DNA of 64,000 bases from Mesobacillus harenae (GTDB taxonomy: Bacteria; Bacillota; Bacilli; Bacillales; Cytobacillaceae), in NCBI RefSeq assembly GCF_013343715.1, contig NZ_JABUNR010000002.1:310001-374000 (forward strand), given 5' to 3'. The notes under the pieces were generated by a model. That model made no database searches. It had not been told where the DNA came from and saw nothing but the letters and a program-made list of their open reading frames with translations. Shown here in pieces: positions 42,889 to 50,663 of this stretch. The position numbers and the translations under genes are program-made. Numbering within the stretch: position 1 is the first letter of the stretch; each line of letters begins with the position of its first letter.

Positions 42889-43533
42889 TTATACATAGAT
42901 TGATAACCGTTTCTCCAGTCTTTCCAGTAAAAATGAAAAGCCGGTACTCATAATCCAGTACATTATAGCAATTGAAATATAAAACGGCATATACACATAA
43001 TATTGGGCAATTAAAAGCTGTGAAGAGCGCAATAATTCGGTTACCGTAATAACCGAAACGAGCGAAGTTTCTTTTAGCATGCCGATAAATGTATTTCCCG
43101 CCGGGGGAATCGCCACTCGAATTGCCTGTGGAAAAATAATTCTCCTCATTGTCTGGACTGGAGTCATTCCGGATGCATACGCAGCTTCCATTTGTCCCTT
43201 AGGAATCGATTGCAGGGCTCCTCGAAGCGTTTCTGATAAATACGCACCGATACTGATGCTTAAAGCAATATAGGCAGCAGTCAATGGCTGGAGTTTGATT
43301 CCATAGTCAACAAGACCATAATACACAATAATAATCTGAACGAGTGTCGGGGTTCCGCGGATAATCGAGACATATGCCCTGGCCATCCAGCGAATCGGCC
43401 GATTCCCTTTCAGCCTTGCTACTGCTACAAACACAGCAATAATGGACCCAAAAAACATCGAAACAATAGTGATGAGGAGCGTATAATACGCCCCTCTCAA
43501 TAAAAATGGCAGGTTTTCAATAACAACATCCAT
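42889..43533 (-). CDS. Polar amino acid ABC transporter permease (GlnP/HisM type)
   Basis: 214 residues with five helices. IENLPFLLRGAYYTLLITIV is the usual start, RGTPTLVQIIIVYYGL is near residue 60, and the EAA loop ETLRGALQSIPKGQMEAAYASGMTPVQTMRRIIFPQA (parts, residues 103-140) docks to the ATPase. It is homodimeric in most such systems. The ATPase gene starts 14 bases later and the receptor gene lies 33 bases before. Confidence 0.93.
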   Translation of the reverse strand: MDVVIENLPFLLRGAYYTLLITIVSMFFGSIIAVFVAVARLKGNRPIRWMARAYVSIIRGTPTLVQIIIVYYGLVDYGIKLQPLTAAYIALSISIGAYLSETLRGALQSIPKGQMEAAYASGMTPVQTMRRIIFPQAIRVAIPPAGNTFIGMLKETSLVSVITVTELLRSSQLLIAQYYVYMPFYISIAIMYWIMSTGFSFLLERLEKRLSIYV

Positions 43534-43566
43534 GTTATCTAAAAATTCCTTTCCGGTTTATCCTGT

Positions 43567-44418
43567 TTACTCCTGCGGCTCTTCTCCAAACCATTTTACA
43601 AAAATCTCTTTATAAGTTCCGTCTTCCTTCATTTCTGCTAAAATACTGTTTACTTCCTCTATAAGTTCGTCATTGCCTTGGCGTGTCGCAATCCCGGCGC
43701 GATCTGACTTGATCGGCTCACCAACCGCTTTGATTTTAAAGCCATTTTTCTCGACTACTGGCTTGATGGCATACATATTGTTGATGGTTGCATCAATACG
43801 CCCAGCATCTAAATCTTTCAAGGAAGTAATAACATCGTCGTACGTCATGATGTTAAAATCGCCAACCTTAGGCATCAATTCAGTGCGAAGATAGGTTTCA
43901 TCATTCGTTCCTAAACCAACACCAATATCCTTCCCTTTAAAGTCCTCTACAGCCGTAATAGTATCGTTATCTTCATGAACAATCACTTTTACATTGTTAG
44001 TAATATAGGGATCACTAAAGTCCATCTGCTTTTTGCGCTCGTCGGTAATCGTCATCTGGCTGATTACAACATCAAATTTTTCAGCCTGAAGGCCTGCAAT
44101 CATTCCTGAAAATTCTTGTGCTACAAATTCAACATCGACATCTAAGCCTTTTGCAATTTCTTTCGCGATGTCAGCATCAAAGCCATCCATTTCCTGGTTT
44201 TCATTTAAGAAGTTATATGGCTGATACGTACCCATTAATCCAACTTTCAGAACGCCGCGATCTTTAATTTCTTGTAATAAACTTGCTTCCTCGTTATTTT
44301 CGCTATTATCGCTGCCAGCAGAATCCTGCTCAGTGTCATTATTCCCGCCACAAGCAGTTAGAATAACCGAAAATACTAGTAATAAAATGAGGGTAATGAA
44401 CGAATTTTTTCTTTTCAA
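43567..44418 (-). CDS. Polar amino acid ABC transporter substrate-binding lipoprotein
   Basis: 283 residues. Lipobox VILTAC with Cys23, an acidic Asn/Glu/Asp linker, then an SBP_bac_3 domain: GVLKVGLMGTYQPYNFL, DGFDADIAKEIAKGL, VISQMTITDERKKQMDFSDPY and SDRAGIATRQ. These match the cystine/glutamine-type receptors of Bacillus such as TcyA and YckB. It is tethered on the outer membrane face and delivers an amino acid to the permease. The exact ligand cannot be decided by eye. Confidence 0.92.
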   Translation of the reverse strand: MKRKNSFITLILLLVFSVILTACGGNNDTEQDSAGSDNSENNEEASLLQEIKDRGVLKVGLMGTYQPYNFLNENQEMDGFDADIAKEIAKGLDVDVEFVAQEFSGMIAGLQAEKFDVVISQMTITDERKKQMDFSDPYITNNVKVIVHEDNDTITAVEDFKGKDIGVGLGTNDETYLRTELMPKVGDFNIMTYDDVITSLKDLDAGRIDATINNMYAIKPVVEKNGFKIKAVGEPIKSDRAGIATRQGNDELIEEVNSILAEMKEDGTYKEIFVKWFGEEPQE

Positions 44419-44439
44419 TTTAATCTCTCCCTTTTTTTC

Positions 44440-45048
44440 TTATATTCCAAGCAGGCCAAAGAATTCAAAGCGTACCACTTCACGGGCAAGTTCACCCGCC
44501 GTTTTGCTCTTAAGGTGTTCAGAATCTGAATCAAATAACCATTTGGAAAGTATTCCTTCAACAAGACTCATCAATAATGCCGATTGTAAAGCGGAATCCT
44601 TCTCGGGTAAGATGCCAAGTTCAATCGCTCTTTCAATGTTTTTTTGAAATGCCTTTTCAAGCTGCTGGCGGGTTTTAATGATGGCTTGCTGAACAGAATC
44701 CTCTGTTTCGATTCCTCTAAGCAACAGCTCTATTAAGCTTTTATTCTTTTCGGAGAATAAAAACAAATCTCCAAACAGTTTCTCCGAGGCTTTGACTGCA
44801 TCCTGAATCGTTCCGCCCGATTGCCGATATCCTTGAGAAACTACTTTTAAAAGTTCCGTTTGGCCACTCTCGATTATTTCTAGAGCAATCGCTTCTTTAC
44901 TTTTGAAATACCAATAAAAGGTTCCTTGCGCAACGCCGGCTTCCCGAACGATGTCCGAGATCTTCGTCCGATGATAGCCCTGTTCAGCAAATAGCTGCAG
45001 CGCAATCTCAAGAATCTGAACCCTTCTTTCAATAGCTTTTCCATCCAT
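44440..45048 (-). CDS. TetR-family transcriptional regulator
   Basis: 202 residues. The N-terminal helix-turn-helix (ILEIALQLFAEQGYHRTKISDIVREAGVAQGTFYWYFKSKEAI, in parts around residues 11-53) is classic TetR; the C-terminal ligand domain is helical. It starts the leftward unit with the amino-acid ABC genes (21-base gap to the receptor). An imperfect dyad TTAGT-N9-ACTAA lies upstream at 45075-45093. It may regulate the transporter or itself. The ligand is unknown. Confidence 0.9.
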   Translation of the reverse strand: MDGKAIERRVQILEIALQLFAEQGYHRTKISDIVREAGVAQGTFYWYFKSKEAIALEIIESGQTELLKVVSQGYRQSGGTIQDAVKASEKLFGDLFLFSEKNKSLIELLLRGIETEDSVQQAIIKTRQQLEKAFQKNIERAIELGILPEKDSALQSALLMSLVEGILSKWLFDSDSEHLKSKTAGELAREVVRFEFFGLLGI

Positions 45049-45074
45049 CGAGAAGCATCCCCCCTCTTGATTGA

Positions 45075-45093
45075 TTAGTCAGTCAGTAACTAA
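45075..45093. promoter_or_regulatory. Candidate TetR operator
   Basis: TTAGTCAGTCAGTAACTAA has TTAGT/ACTAA arms and lies 27 bases before the TetR start. Many TetR members recognise similar TGACTGACTAA-like sequences near their own gene. Binding is inferred. Confidence 0.4.
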
Positions 45094-45144
45094 AATTAAT
45101 CCTATAAAATTACTATGAATTAGTCAAGAGAAAAATAATAAAAA

Positions 45145-45186
45145 GGTTACAGGCACCATCCATTTTTCTGGATGGTGCCTGTAACC
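45145..45186. repeat. REP-like palindrome, paired, covarying variant
   Basis: Reads GGTTACAGGCACCATCC ... GGATGGTGCCTGTAACC: the fourth position is T instead of G, and its partner is A instead of C, so pairing is kept. One loop-proximal mismatch (CCAT/CTGG). Located between the divergent TetR and Nudix genes. Confidence 0.93.
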
Positions 45187-45261
45187 TTAGCATTCAATCC
45201 CTTTATGGTATTATGTTAGTAGGAACGATGATTTGAAAGCAACAAACTTGAGGTGATAACA

Positions 45262-45789
45262 GTGACTTGGAAAATTAACAGCAGTGAAAATAAGCAGGTT
45301 GACCGTTTTAACGTGACGATCGATCAAGTGGTTGTTCCAAATGGAGATGAAAAGACATTTTCGTTTATTGACTTTGCGAAGGGTGTTTGCGTCCTGCCTA
45401 TAACAAATGACAACCATGTTCTTTGTTTAAGACAATATCGTCATGCGCTTAAAAGCTGGGAATGGGAATTGCCTGCAGGCAAGATCGATTTAGAAGGATC
45501 TGATCCAATCGACACCGCTAAAAAGGAACTAGCAGAGGAAACGGGGTATATAGCAGAACAGTGGCTTGAATTGGGCAGCTTTTATCCATCGCCAGGTTCT
45601 ACTACAGAGGAAATCTTCCTGTTTGCAGCAGCCGGATTAACCAAAACAGAACAGAAGCTGGAAAGCAGCGAACAAATTGAATTACATAAGATTAGCATGA
45701 TAAAATTAAAATCTTTAGTTCAAAGTGGAGAATTCAAACACGGAGCCGGTCTGGCTGCAATATTGAGATATAAATTTACAATTGATTAA
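45262..45789 (+). CDS. Nudix hydrolase, ADP-ribose pyrophosphatase type
   Basis: 175 residues. The Nudix box is present as LEGSDPIDTAKKELAEETGY (KEL in place of REL), preceded by WEWELPAGKID, the substrate-side motif of ADP-ribose pyrophosphatases. The post-box FYPSPGSTTEEIFLF matches the same subgroup. The GTG at 45262 is preferred over the GTG at 45253 because TGAGGTG lies at the right distance. It is monocistronic with its own terminator. Hydrolysis of ADP-ribose to AMP and ribose 5-phosphate is the best call. Confidence 0.87.
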   Translation: MTWKINSSENKQVDRFNVTIDQVVVPNGDEKTFSFIDFAKGVCVLPITNDNHVLCLRQYRHALKSWEWELPAGKIDLEGSDPIDTAKKELAEETGYIAEQWLELGSFYPSPGSTTEEIFLFAAAGLTKTEQKLESSEQIELHKISMIKLKSLVQSGEFKHGAGLAAILRYKFTID

Positions 45790-45795
45790 AGGAAA

Positions 45796-45823
45796 GCACT
45801 GCCGCCCTAGGCAGTGTTTTTTT
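45796..45823 (+). terminator. Intrinsic terminator of the Nudix gene
   Basis: 7-bp stem CACTGCC/GGCAGTG around a 6-base loop, then TTTTTTT. It starts 7 bases after the stop codon. Confidence 0.9.
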
Positions 45824-46138
45824 GGAGAGAAAACTAATCAACCGTTTGATTATTATAAGAAGAGCCCCCAAACCTATAAGCCACAACGAAATTCAGCCTC
45901 CTCCACTTCAATCAACCGTTTGATTAAAAATATCTATAGCGTCCTCTGCTTCTTCAGGAATTGTACATGGTATAACAGTTTGGTTTTTGGAAATTACCTG
46001 GATGGTGCCTGTCACCTGGAAATATCCTGGTAGTCACCCAGTTACCACCAATAAATCTAACTGGACTTGTCCCTGTTTTATGCACCAAATTGCGCATTCT
46101 GTATAGGATGTAATAAAGGTGTAAAGGTGTGGTGAAGG
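45824..46138. other. Intergenic stretch with two TTGATT-type palindromes and a REP half-unit
   Basis: TAATCAACCGTTTGATTA near 45836-45853 and a related copy AATCAACCGTTTGATTA near 45912-45928 recall the palindrome inside composite REP elements B and C, and a REP half-unit follows at 45998. The stretch may be a decayed composite element. No gene is seen. Confidence 0.5.
45998..46016 (-). repeat. REP half-unit near the small membrane protein gene
   Basis: CTGGATGGTGCCTGTCACC, perfect single reverse unit, 123 bases before the microprotein start at 46139. Confidence 0.9.
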
Positions 46139-46315
46139 ATGCTGCTTGAATTTACCCTTTATCTCCTTATTGGATATACAAGCCTATTTATAAAAAAAGC
46201 AGGAACGTTTAGGGAGATTAAGAAGGACATAACGTTTATAATTTTATGGCCATTAATACTGCTGCTTAAATACGTAGAAATGGTAGATGAAGTAAAAAGA
46301 AATAGCCGGCAATAA
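46139..46315 (+). CDS. Small membrane protein (58 aa), unknown function
   Basis: Starts ATG at 46139 after GGTGAAGG. The 58-residue product MLLEFTLYLLIGYTSLFI... has two hydrophobic helices (about residues 3-18 and 31-45) separated by a basic loop (KKAGTFREIKKD), and ends with a charged tail (EMVDEVKRNSRQ). A strong terminator follows at 46327. The combination of ribosome site, helices and terminator supports a real gene. No family recognised. Confidence 0.65.
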   Translation: MLLEFTLYLLIGYTSLFIKKAGTFREIKKDITFIILWPLILLLKYVEMVDEVKRNSRQ

Positions 46316-46326
46316 GAAATGAGAAA

Positions 46327-46358
46327 AGGACACCTTCCCAAAATTGGGCAGGTGTCCT
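46327..46358. terminator. Terminator after the small membrane protein
   Basis: Arms AGGACACCT and AGGTGTCCT pair around a CCCAAAATTGGG-type inner stem, then TTTTT. The A run on the other side lets it also serve leftward transcription. Confidence 0.88.
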
Positions 46359-46402
46359 TTTTGGTTAGCCATTGCCATTGGCAGCAGGAACCTGGGAATT
46401 AT

Positions 46403-46421
46403 TTGGATGGTGCCTGTCGCC
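46403..46421 (-). repeat. REP half-unit, CACC changed to CGCC
   Basis: TTGGATGGTGCCTGTCGCC, reverse unit with one substitution near its outer end and one at its inner end. It lies 26 bases past the Gfo/Idh stop. Confidence 0.85.
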
Positions 46422-46447
46422 TGGAAATGGTCACCTGGAAATCTATT

Positions 46448-47437
46448 TTACTTATTAGCGTAATAGTCTTTTACTAGCTCGTCCATTACCCAATTGGTTT
46501 TAGCTGCTGTTGTCCCTGTACTTGGGCAAGTCCCATTTCCGGTCAATTCTTCGACGATTGTTTGGATCAAAGGCTGTTGGATGTGAAGAGGATTTTCGAT
46601 AGTCCACTCTTGGTCAGAACTCGCAGTGGTCAGCCGGATAGGATCATCACCAAAGGTTGAAAACTCTAGCTTGCCCTTACTCCCAATAATCTCATTACTA
46701 TCAAGGTGGTCATAAGCGGAAAAACACCATGCACAAACTCCATGGATCCCTGACTCAAACTTGTATGTACCTGTAACAATATCTTCTGCTTCATAAAGTC
46801 CATTTTGATTAGATGCGAACCCCTTCACTTCTTTTATAGGTCCTAGCAGAAAATCTAGAATATCTAGAGTGTGGCTGCCAAGGTCAAAAAACAATCCACC
46901 TCCTGACAGATGTGGCTGGATTCTCCATGGAGGATTGACTTGGTCTCCCTCGGATCCTGTCGGGCGAAAATGCTTTGTAGACACAAGGCGGATTTCACCA
47001 AGCACGCCACTGCTTAAGATTTCCTTAATTTTAGCAAACCGTGGAAGAGCACGTCGATAATATGCAACAAACAGCGGGACATCCGCTTTCTCGCTAGCTT
47101 CAATGATTTCCCTGCACTCAGAAAAATTTAACGCCATCGGTTTTTCTATATAGACCGGTTTTCCGGCTGCTATTGCTTTTAAACCATATTCCTTGTGAAA
47201 GGCTGGTGGTGTAGCGATATAAATCGCATTTACATCTGGGTCATTGATCAATTCATCTGCTGAATCATACCATTTCGGTACATTATGTCTAGCAGCATAA
47301 TCTTTTGCCAAATCACCATTTCTTCGCATCACGGCTACGAGTTTTGAATTGTTTACTTTCTGAAAGGCAGGGCCGCTTTTAACTTCAGTAACATCCCCGC
47401 AGCCAATTATCCCCCAACGCACTTCACTTAATGACAT
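46448..47437 (-). CDS. Gfo/Idh/MocA-family oxidoreductase
   Basis: 329 residues. The Rossmann domain begins RWGIIGCGDVTEVKSGP; YIATPPAFHKEYGLKAIAAGKPVYIEKPMALN carries the catalytic-site EKP motif (parts, residues 70-100). The C-terminal alpha/beta domain has GGGLFFDLGSHTLDILDFLLG. Family members oxidise or reduce sugars and inositols with NAD(P). ATG 47437 has AAGGTGG 8 bases upstream and is preferred to the GTG at 47449. No linked pathway gene is adjacent, so the substrate is unknown. Confidence 0.88.
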   Translation of the reverse strand: MSLSEVRWGIIGCGDVTEVKSGPAFQKVNNSKLVAVMRRNGDLAKDYAARHNVPKWYDSADELINDPDVNAIYIATPPAFHKEYGLKAIAAGKPVYIEKPMALNFSECREIIEASEKADVPLFVAYYRRALPRFAKIKEILSSGVLGEIRLVSTKHFRPTGSEGDQVNPPWRIQPHLSGGGLFFDLGSHTLDILDFLLGPIKEVKGFASNQNGLYEAEDIVTGTYKFESGIHGVCAWCFSAYDHLDSNEIIGSKGKLEFSTFGDDPIRLTTASSDQEWTIENPLHIQQPLIQTIVEELTGNGTCPSTGTTAAKTNWVMDELVKDYYANK

Positions 47438-47701
47438 GTTCTTAACCACCTTAATGAATTTATCTCTACTCTTAGTCTATTGGAACTTAACCTTTCCCTC
47501 ACCCAAGAGAGAGTTATATCTTTAGAAACCAGTTGCACCCAAAAACCACTCTTCCATAGTGATTTTCCAGCCTTCACATTTTAAAACATATACGGACAAT
47601 TCATTGATTTCTACTCCAATTTGTTATATTTCCATCATACAACTTTTCTCAGTTTTCCGTAAGTTTGATAATATACCCTAACCTAAACCCTGAAATTACC
47701 A

Positions 47702-47720
47702 GGTGACAGGCACCATCCAT
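47702..47720 (+). repeat. REP forward half-unit
   Basis: GGTGACAGGCACCATCCAT, differing from the reference at the last base. It stands alone, followed by a T run. Confidence 0.9.
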
Positions 47721-47755
47721 TTTTTTCTAGTACCTTTATCTTCTGTTATCGGGTA

Positions 47756-47784
47756 GTGACGAACAGACTACGTGTGGGTATAAT
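47756..47784 (+). promoter_or_regulatory. Sigma-A-like promoter of the coiled-coil gene
   Basis: -35 GTGACG (4 of 6) and -10 TATAAT (6 of 6) with a 17-base spacer. It lies 60 bases upstream of the start at 47844. Confidence 0.5.
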
Positions 47785-47843
47785 AAAAGTTGTGGGGAAC
47801 TACTACTGATTTCGATCAATAAACTGAAAGTGAGGTGAAAAAG

Positions 47844-48347
47844 ATGGAGGAAATATTAAAACTTATTTTACAACGACTGGATACTATGGACCAGCGTTTT
47901 GATAGTATTGATAAACGTTTTGATGGTGTCGATCAACGTTTTGATGGTGTCGATCAACGTTTTGATGCTGTCGATCAACGTTTCGATGGTGTCGATCAAC
48001 GTTTCGATGCTGTCGATCAGCGTTTTGATGCTGTTAATCAGCAATTTGTTGCTGTTAATCAGCAATTTGTTGCTGTTAATCAGCAATTTGTTGCTGTTAA
48101 TCAGCAATTTATTGATGTCGATAAACAATTAAAATCGCTGGTTAATCGTGTAGGTGGTCTTGAAGAAGGCCAACAAACTTTTAATACTGAACAAAGCGAG
48201 ATGAGAAAAGAAATGGCGTTCTATTATGGAAGTATGATGAAGAAACTGGATGAAACAAAGGTGGAACTATCCAGTGAAATCAAGCACGTGTCCGCTGTCC
48301 AAAAGCAGCACCAAGATGTGTTAGAGATACTTAATGAAAAACAGTAA
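47844..48347 (+). CDS. Coiled-coil heptad-repeat protein with minisatellite
   Basis: 167 residues. From about residue 13 there are 12 consecutive heptads of the type D-Q-R-F-D-x-V or N-Q-Q-F-V-A-V, a regular amphipathic coiled coil. It is encoded by near-identical 21-base tandem repeats. A longer helical C-terminal part (LEEGQQTFNTEQSEMRKEM ...) follows. GTGAGGTG lies before the ATG at 47844. Proteins of this type occur in many Bacillaceae and phages, but I know no established role. Copy number of the repeat is likely to vary between strains. Confidence 0.8.
   Translation: MEEILKLILQRLDTMDQRFDSIDKRFDGVDQRFDGVDQRFDAVDQRFDGVDQRFDAVDQRFDAVNQQFVAVNQQFVAVNQQFVAVNQQFIDVDKQLKSLVNRVGGLEEGQQTFNTEQSEMRKEMAFYYGSMMKKLDETKVELSSEIKHVSAVQKQHQDVLEILNEKQ
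47880..48131 (+). repeat. 21-bp tandem repeat array within the coiled-coil gene
   Basis: Twelve 21-base units, first a GATCAACGTTTTGATGGTGTC type and then a four-fold AATCAGCAATTTGTTGCTGTT type. Units within each block are nearly identical, pointing to recent slippage or unequal exchange that always preserves frame. Confidence 0.85.
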
Positions 48348-48434
48348 GACCCACAACTTCTCCGGTTACCCGCATACTAGTCACTTCTAATTATATCATC
48401 AAATAATTTCCTCACTTTAGATATTCTCAAAAAA

Positions 48435-48478
48435 GGGTGACAGGCACCTTCCAGAAAACTGGATGGTGCCTGTCACCC
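48435..48478. repeat. REP-like palindrome, paired, extended by one pair
   Basis: GGGTGACAGGCACCTTCCAG-AAAA-CTGGATGGTGCCTGTCACCC: an additional G-C pair at the outer end and one T-T mismatch inside. It lies between the convergent coiled-coil and DUF1028 genes. Confidence 0.93.
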
Positions 48479-48491
48479 TGTAGTCACCCCT

Positions 48492-49190
48492 TTAGTCTTG
48501 CAGGAGTCCCATTTTACGGGATGATTCGAAGTCGAATGTGCCGGCTGGGTTGGCTTTGGTTGGGAGCATGCTGACGAATGGGAAGAGTTCTTTTTTGGCA
48601 ACTTCGTAGACTCTTCCTAATTCTTTTACAGGGTCAGGATGCTCATCGACGCGGAGGTCAACCAACGGGTAGGCTTCGGTGTCGACTACTTTTAGAGCGG
48701 ATGATTGTCTGCCGCGCTTATCTCCGCCAGCATCTTGACCAGCTTGCAATGCTTTTAATAAGCGTTCTGCAAGAGGCAATCCCTTAGACTCTGCAAAGGC
48801 CTTGGATGCTTCCTGTATTGTATCTTCTCCAACAAGCATATTACCGGCCACTCCGTAGTTTTCACCGACGGTATGACCATACCAGCCATCGCAGTTTTCA
48901 CCTGAAAAGGCTACTGCCTTTCCCGTGTTATCAACGATTACAAACTGACGTATCTCAGGGTTAGGATCTTCTTTTAAAATCCGATCCATTACATCTTGTG
49001 CTGTTGCTCCTTCTTTTAGGTACTGTAAACCATTAATTCCGATATAGGGATTAACAAACGACTGGGTTGCAATACCGCCTACTCCAGCTTCAACAAATGG
49101 GCAAAGGCTGCCCACTGCAGGAACCTTTGTCGAGACAGCCACTCCGAATTGTCCTGTATTTTCACATCTAGCCGTAATTGAAAAAGTCAT
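48492..49190 (-). CDS. DUF1028 family protein, short form
   Basis: 232 residues, only the DUF1028 domain: MTFSITARCENTGQFGVAVSTKVPAVG (in parts), GVGGIATQSFVNPYIG, VAGNMLVGEDTIQEASKAF, AGQDAGGDKRGRQSSAL and VDLRVDEHPDPVKELGRVYE. The last two segments are conserved with the paralogue at 24417. It is the final gene of the ureide/amide operon, 28 bases after the M20 amidohydrolase. The recurring link with amide-degrading or peptide-uptake genes suggests an amidase-like activity, which is inference. Confidence 0.87.
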   Translation of the reverse strand: MTFSITARCENTGQFGVAVSTKVPAVGSLCPFVEAGVGGIATQSFVNPYIGINGLQYLKEGATAQDVMDRILKEDPNPEIRQFVIVDNTGKAVAFSGENCDGWYGHTVGENYGVAGNMLVGEDTIQEASKAFAESKGLPLAERLLKALQAGQDAGGDKRGRQSSALKVVDTEAYPLVDLRVDEHPDPVKELGRVYEVAKKELFPFVSMLPTKANPAGTFDFESSRKMGLLQD

Positions 49191-49218
49191 TATAGCTCCT
49201 CCTTTAATCCATCTATAT

Positions 49219-50520
49219 TTAATCTACCATAACATCTTCGATAAACGCTTTTAAAACATGCACCACTGCGACACAATCGTTGAGAGATGTCCATTCCTTT
49301 GGGTTATGGCTGATGCCGTCCTTGCTTCTGACAAACAGCATCGCAGCAGAGATTCCGCCGCCGCCCAAAATCATCGCATCATGGCCAGCGCCACTTGGTA
49401 TATAAGTCGGCTCAATCTCAAATTTCGCAAGAGCTTTTGCTAGTTTATCCTGTAAATTTTGCTGGATAGGCAGCGGGGTTATTTTCGTGTTACAGACAAG
49501 CTTAACCTCCATATCTGCTGCTGCAGCAATTTTTTCAGCCTCCGCAAAAATCAAATCGACTAACCGATCTCGTGTTTCTTGATGAATATCACGTATATCA
49601 ACAATCATTTGCACTTCTTGGGCAATAACGTTAACCCCATTTGGATAAACGTTCAACTTCCCTACTGTCGCAACTGCAGTGTCGCTCACCTGCTGCGGGA
49701 ACTCTTTTACAGCTTTAATAAACAACGCGGACGCTACCAGTGGATCTCGGCGCCCTTTCATTGGCGTATTGCCGGCATGTCCCGCTTCACCAACAAAGGT
49801 GACCTCCAGCCAGGCCGGCCCGGCGATTCCGCTAACAATTCCAACAGGACGGTCTTCACGTTCGAGCACCTTCCCCTGCTCAATATGAACTTCTACAAAG
49901 GTATCAATTTCACGGGGATTATTTCTGGCATCTAAATAGTGCGCAACACTGCTTCCGTACTCCGTAATAACCTGTTCAAACGGCTTGCCGTTTTCATCCC
50001 GAAGTCCCTTTAGTTCTTCAATATCTATTTTGCCCATATATGCCCGGCTGCCCGTTAAGCCAGCTTTGAATCGTGAACCCTCTTCATCAGAAAAAATAAC
50101 GACCTCGTACGGCTTTTCCGGAGTATAGCCTTGCTCCCGCCAGGCTTCCACTACCTCCAAAGCCGCCAGCACGCCTAAAGGACCATCAAAGTGCCCGCCA
50201 TTTGGGACACTGTCAACGTGAGAGCCGGAAACGATGGAAGGCTTTTCACCTTTGCCTTCCAGCTTTCCAAACACATTTCCTGCACCATCGATCGAAATCG
50301 TTAGACCGGCATTTTTCATCCAGCCAATCACTAATTCCTTTGCCTGCTTTTCTTTAAAAGAATAACCCGGGCGATTCACTCCGCCACTTTCGGTATAGCC
50401 GATTTCCGACAGCTTATAAAGCCTGGAGGCCAGCCTTTCTCCGCTAACCCCAGAATGACTGAGTTCTGTATGATAGTTTTCTATTAATTTATCGTAAAAG
50501 GTTTTCTCTGAAGCTTCCAT
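49219..50520 (-). CDS. M20-family N-carbamoyl-L-amino acid hydrolase / allantoate amidohydrolase
   Basis: 433 residues. Metal ligands appear in GSHVDSVPNGGHFDGPLGVLAAL (in parts, residues about 100-122), in VIFSDEEGSRF, in FVEVHIEQGKVLE and in the C-terminal GHDAMILGGG. The dimerisation insert holds AGHAGNTPMKGRRDP. It hydrolyses N-carbamoyl amino acids or allantoate, releasing ammonia and CO2. GAGAGGT precedes the ATG. Neighbours (symporter, microproteins, DUF1028, GAF/PucR-type regulator) fit uptake and breakdown of a ureide or hydantoin-derived compound. No hydantoinase or allantoinase gene is present. Confidence 0.9.
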   Translation of the reverse strand: MEASEKTFYDKLIENYHTELSHSGVSGERLASRLYKLSEIGYTESGGVNRPGYSFKEKQAKELVIGWMKNAGLTISIDGAGNVFGKLEGKGEKPSIVSGSHVDSVPNGGHFDGPLGVLAALEVVEAWREQGYTPEKPYEVVIFSDEEGSRFKAGLTGSRAYMGKIDIEELKGLRDENGKPFEQVITEYGSSVAHYLDARNNPREIDTFVEVHIEQGKVLEREDRPVGIVSGIAGPAWLEVTFVGEAGHAGNTPMKGRRDPLVASALFIKAVKEFPQQVSDTAVATVGKLNVYPNGVNVIAQEVQMIVDIRDIHQETRDRLVDLIFAEAEKIAAAADMEVKLVCNTKITPLPIQQNLQDKLAKALAKFEIEPTYIPSGAGHDAMILGGGGISAAMLFVRSKDGISHNPKEWTSLNDCVAVVHVLKAFIEDVMVD

Positions 50521-50540
50521 CCAATCAACCTCTCCGCTAC

Positions 50541-50663
50541 CTACCAGATTTTTTTCTTTTTTAATTCGTACAGGAAATAGCCAAAAATATAGAACATTAA
50601 AGCCCCTGACCCAATGATGCTAACCCAAATCAACACGGTAAAAGCTCCCTGTGAAATAATCAT
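50541..50663 (-). CDS. 40-residue single-helix microprotein downstream of the symporter
   Basis: MIISQGAFTVLIWVSIIGSG begins a 40-residue product with one hydrophobic helix (about residues 8-31) and a basic end (ELKKKKIW). Its ATG overlaps the symporter stop as ATGA, so the two are translationally coupled. The amidohydrolase begins 20 bases after its stop. Together with the microprotein at 52087, it brackets the symporter gene. A small accessory subunit of the symporter is a reasonable guess; no homologue is named. Confidence 0.7.
   Translation of the reverse strand: MIISQGAFTVLIWVSIIGSGALMFYIFGYFLYELKKKKIW

Larger units (their letters stand above)
47438..47843. other. Intergenic region (406 bases) with one REP half-unit and a promoter
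   Basis: Divergent 5' regions of the oxidoreductase and coiled-coil genes. It contains the forward REP unit at 47702 and a sigma-A-like promoter at 47756. The remainder is AT-rich and shows no supported gene. Confidence 0.55.

Noticed and set aside
47868-48131. Regularly repeated DNA that could be taken for a CRISPR array
   Set aside because: Units are contiguous 21-mers in frame with a heptad coiled coil and have no spacers.
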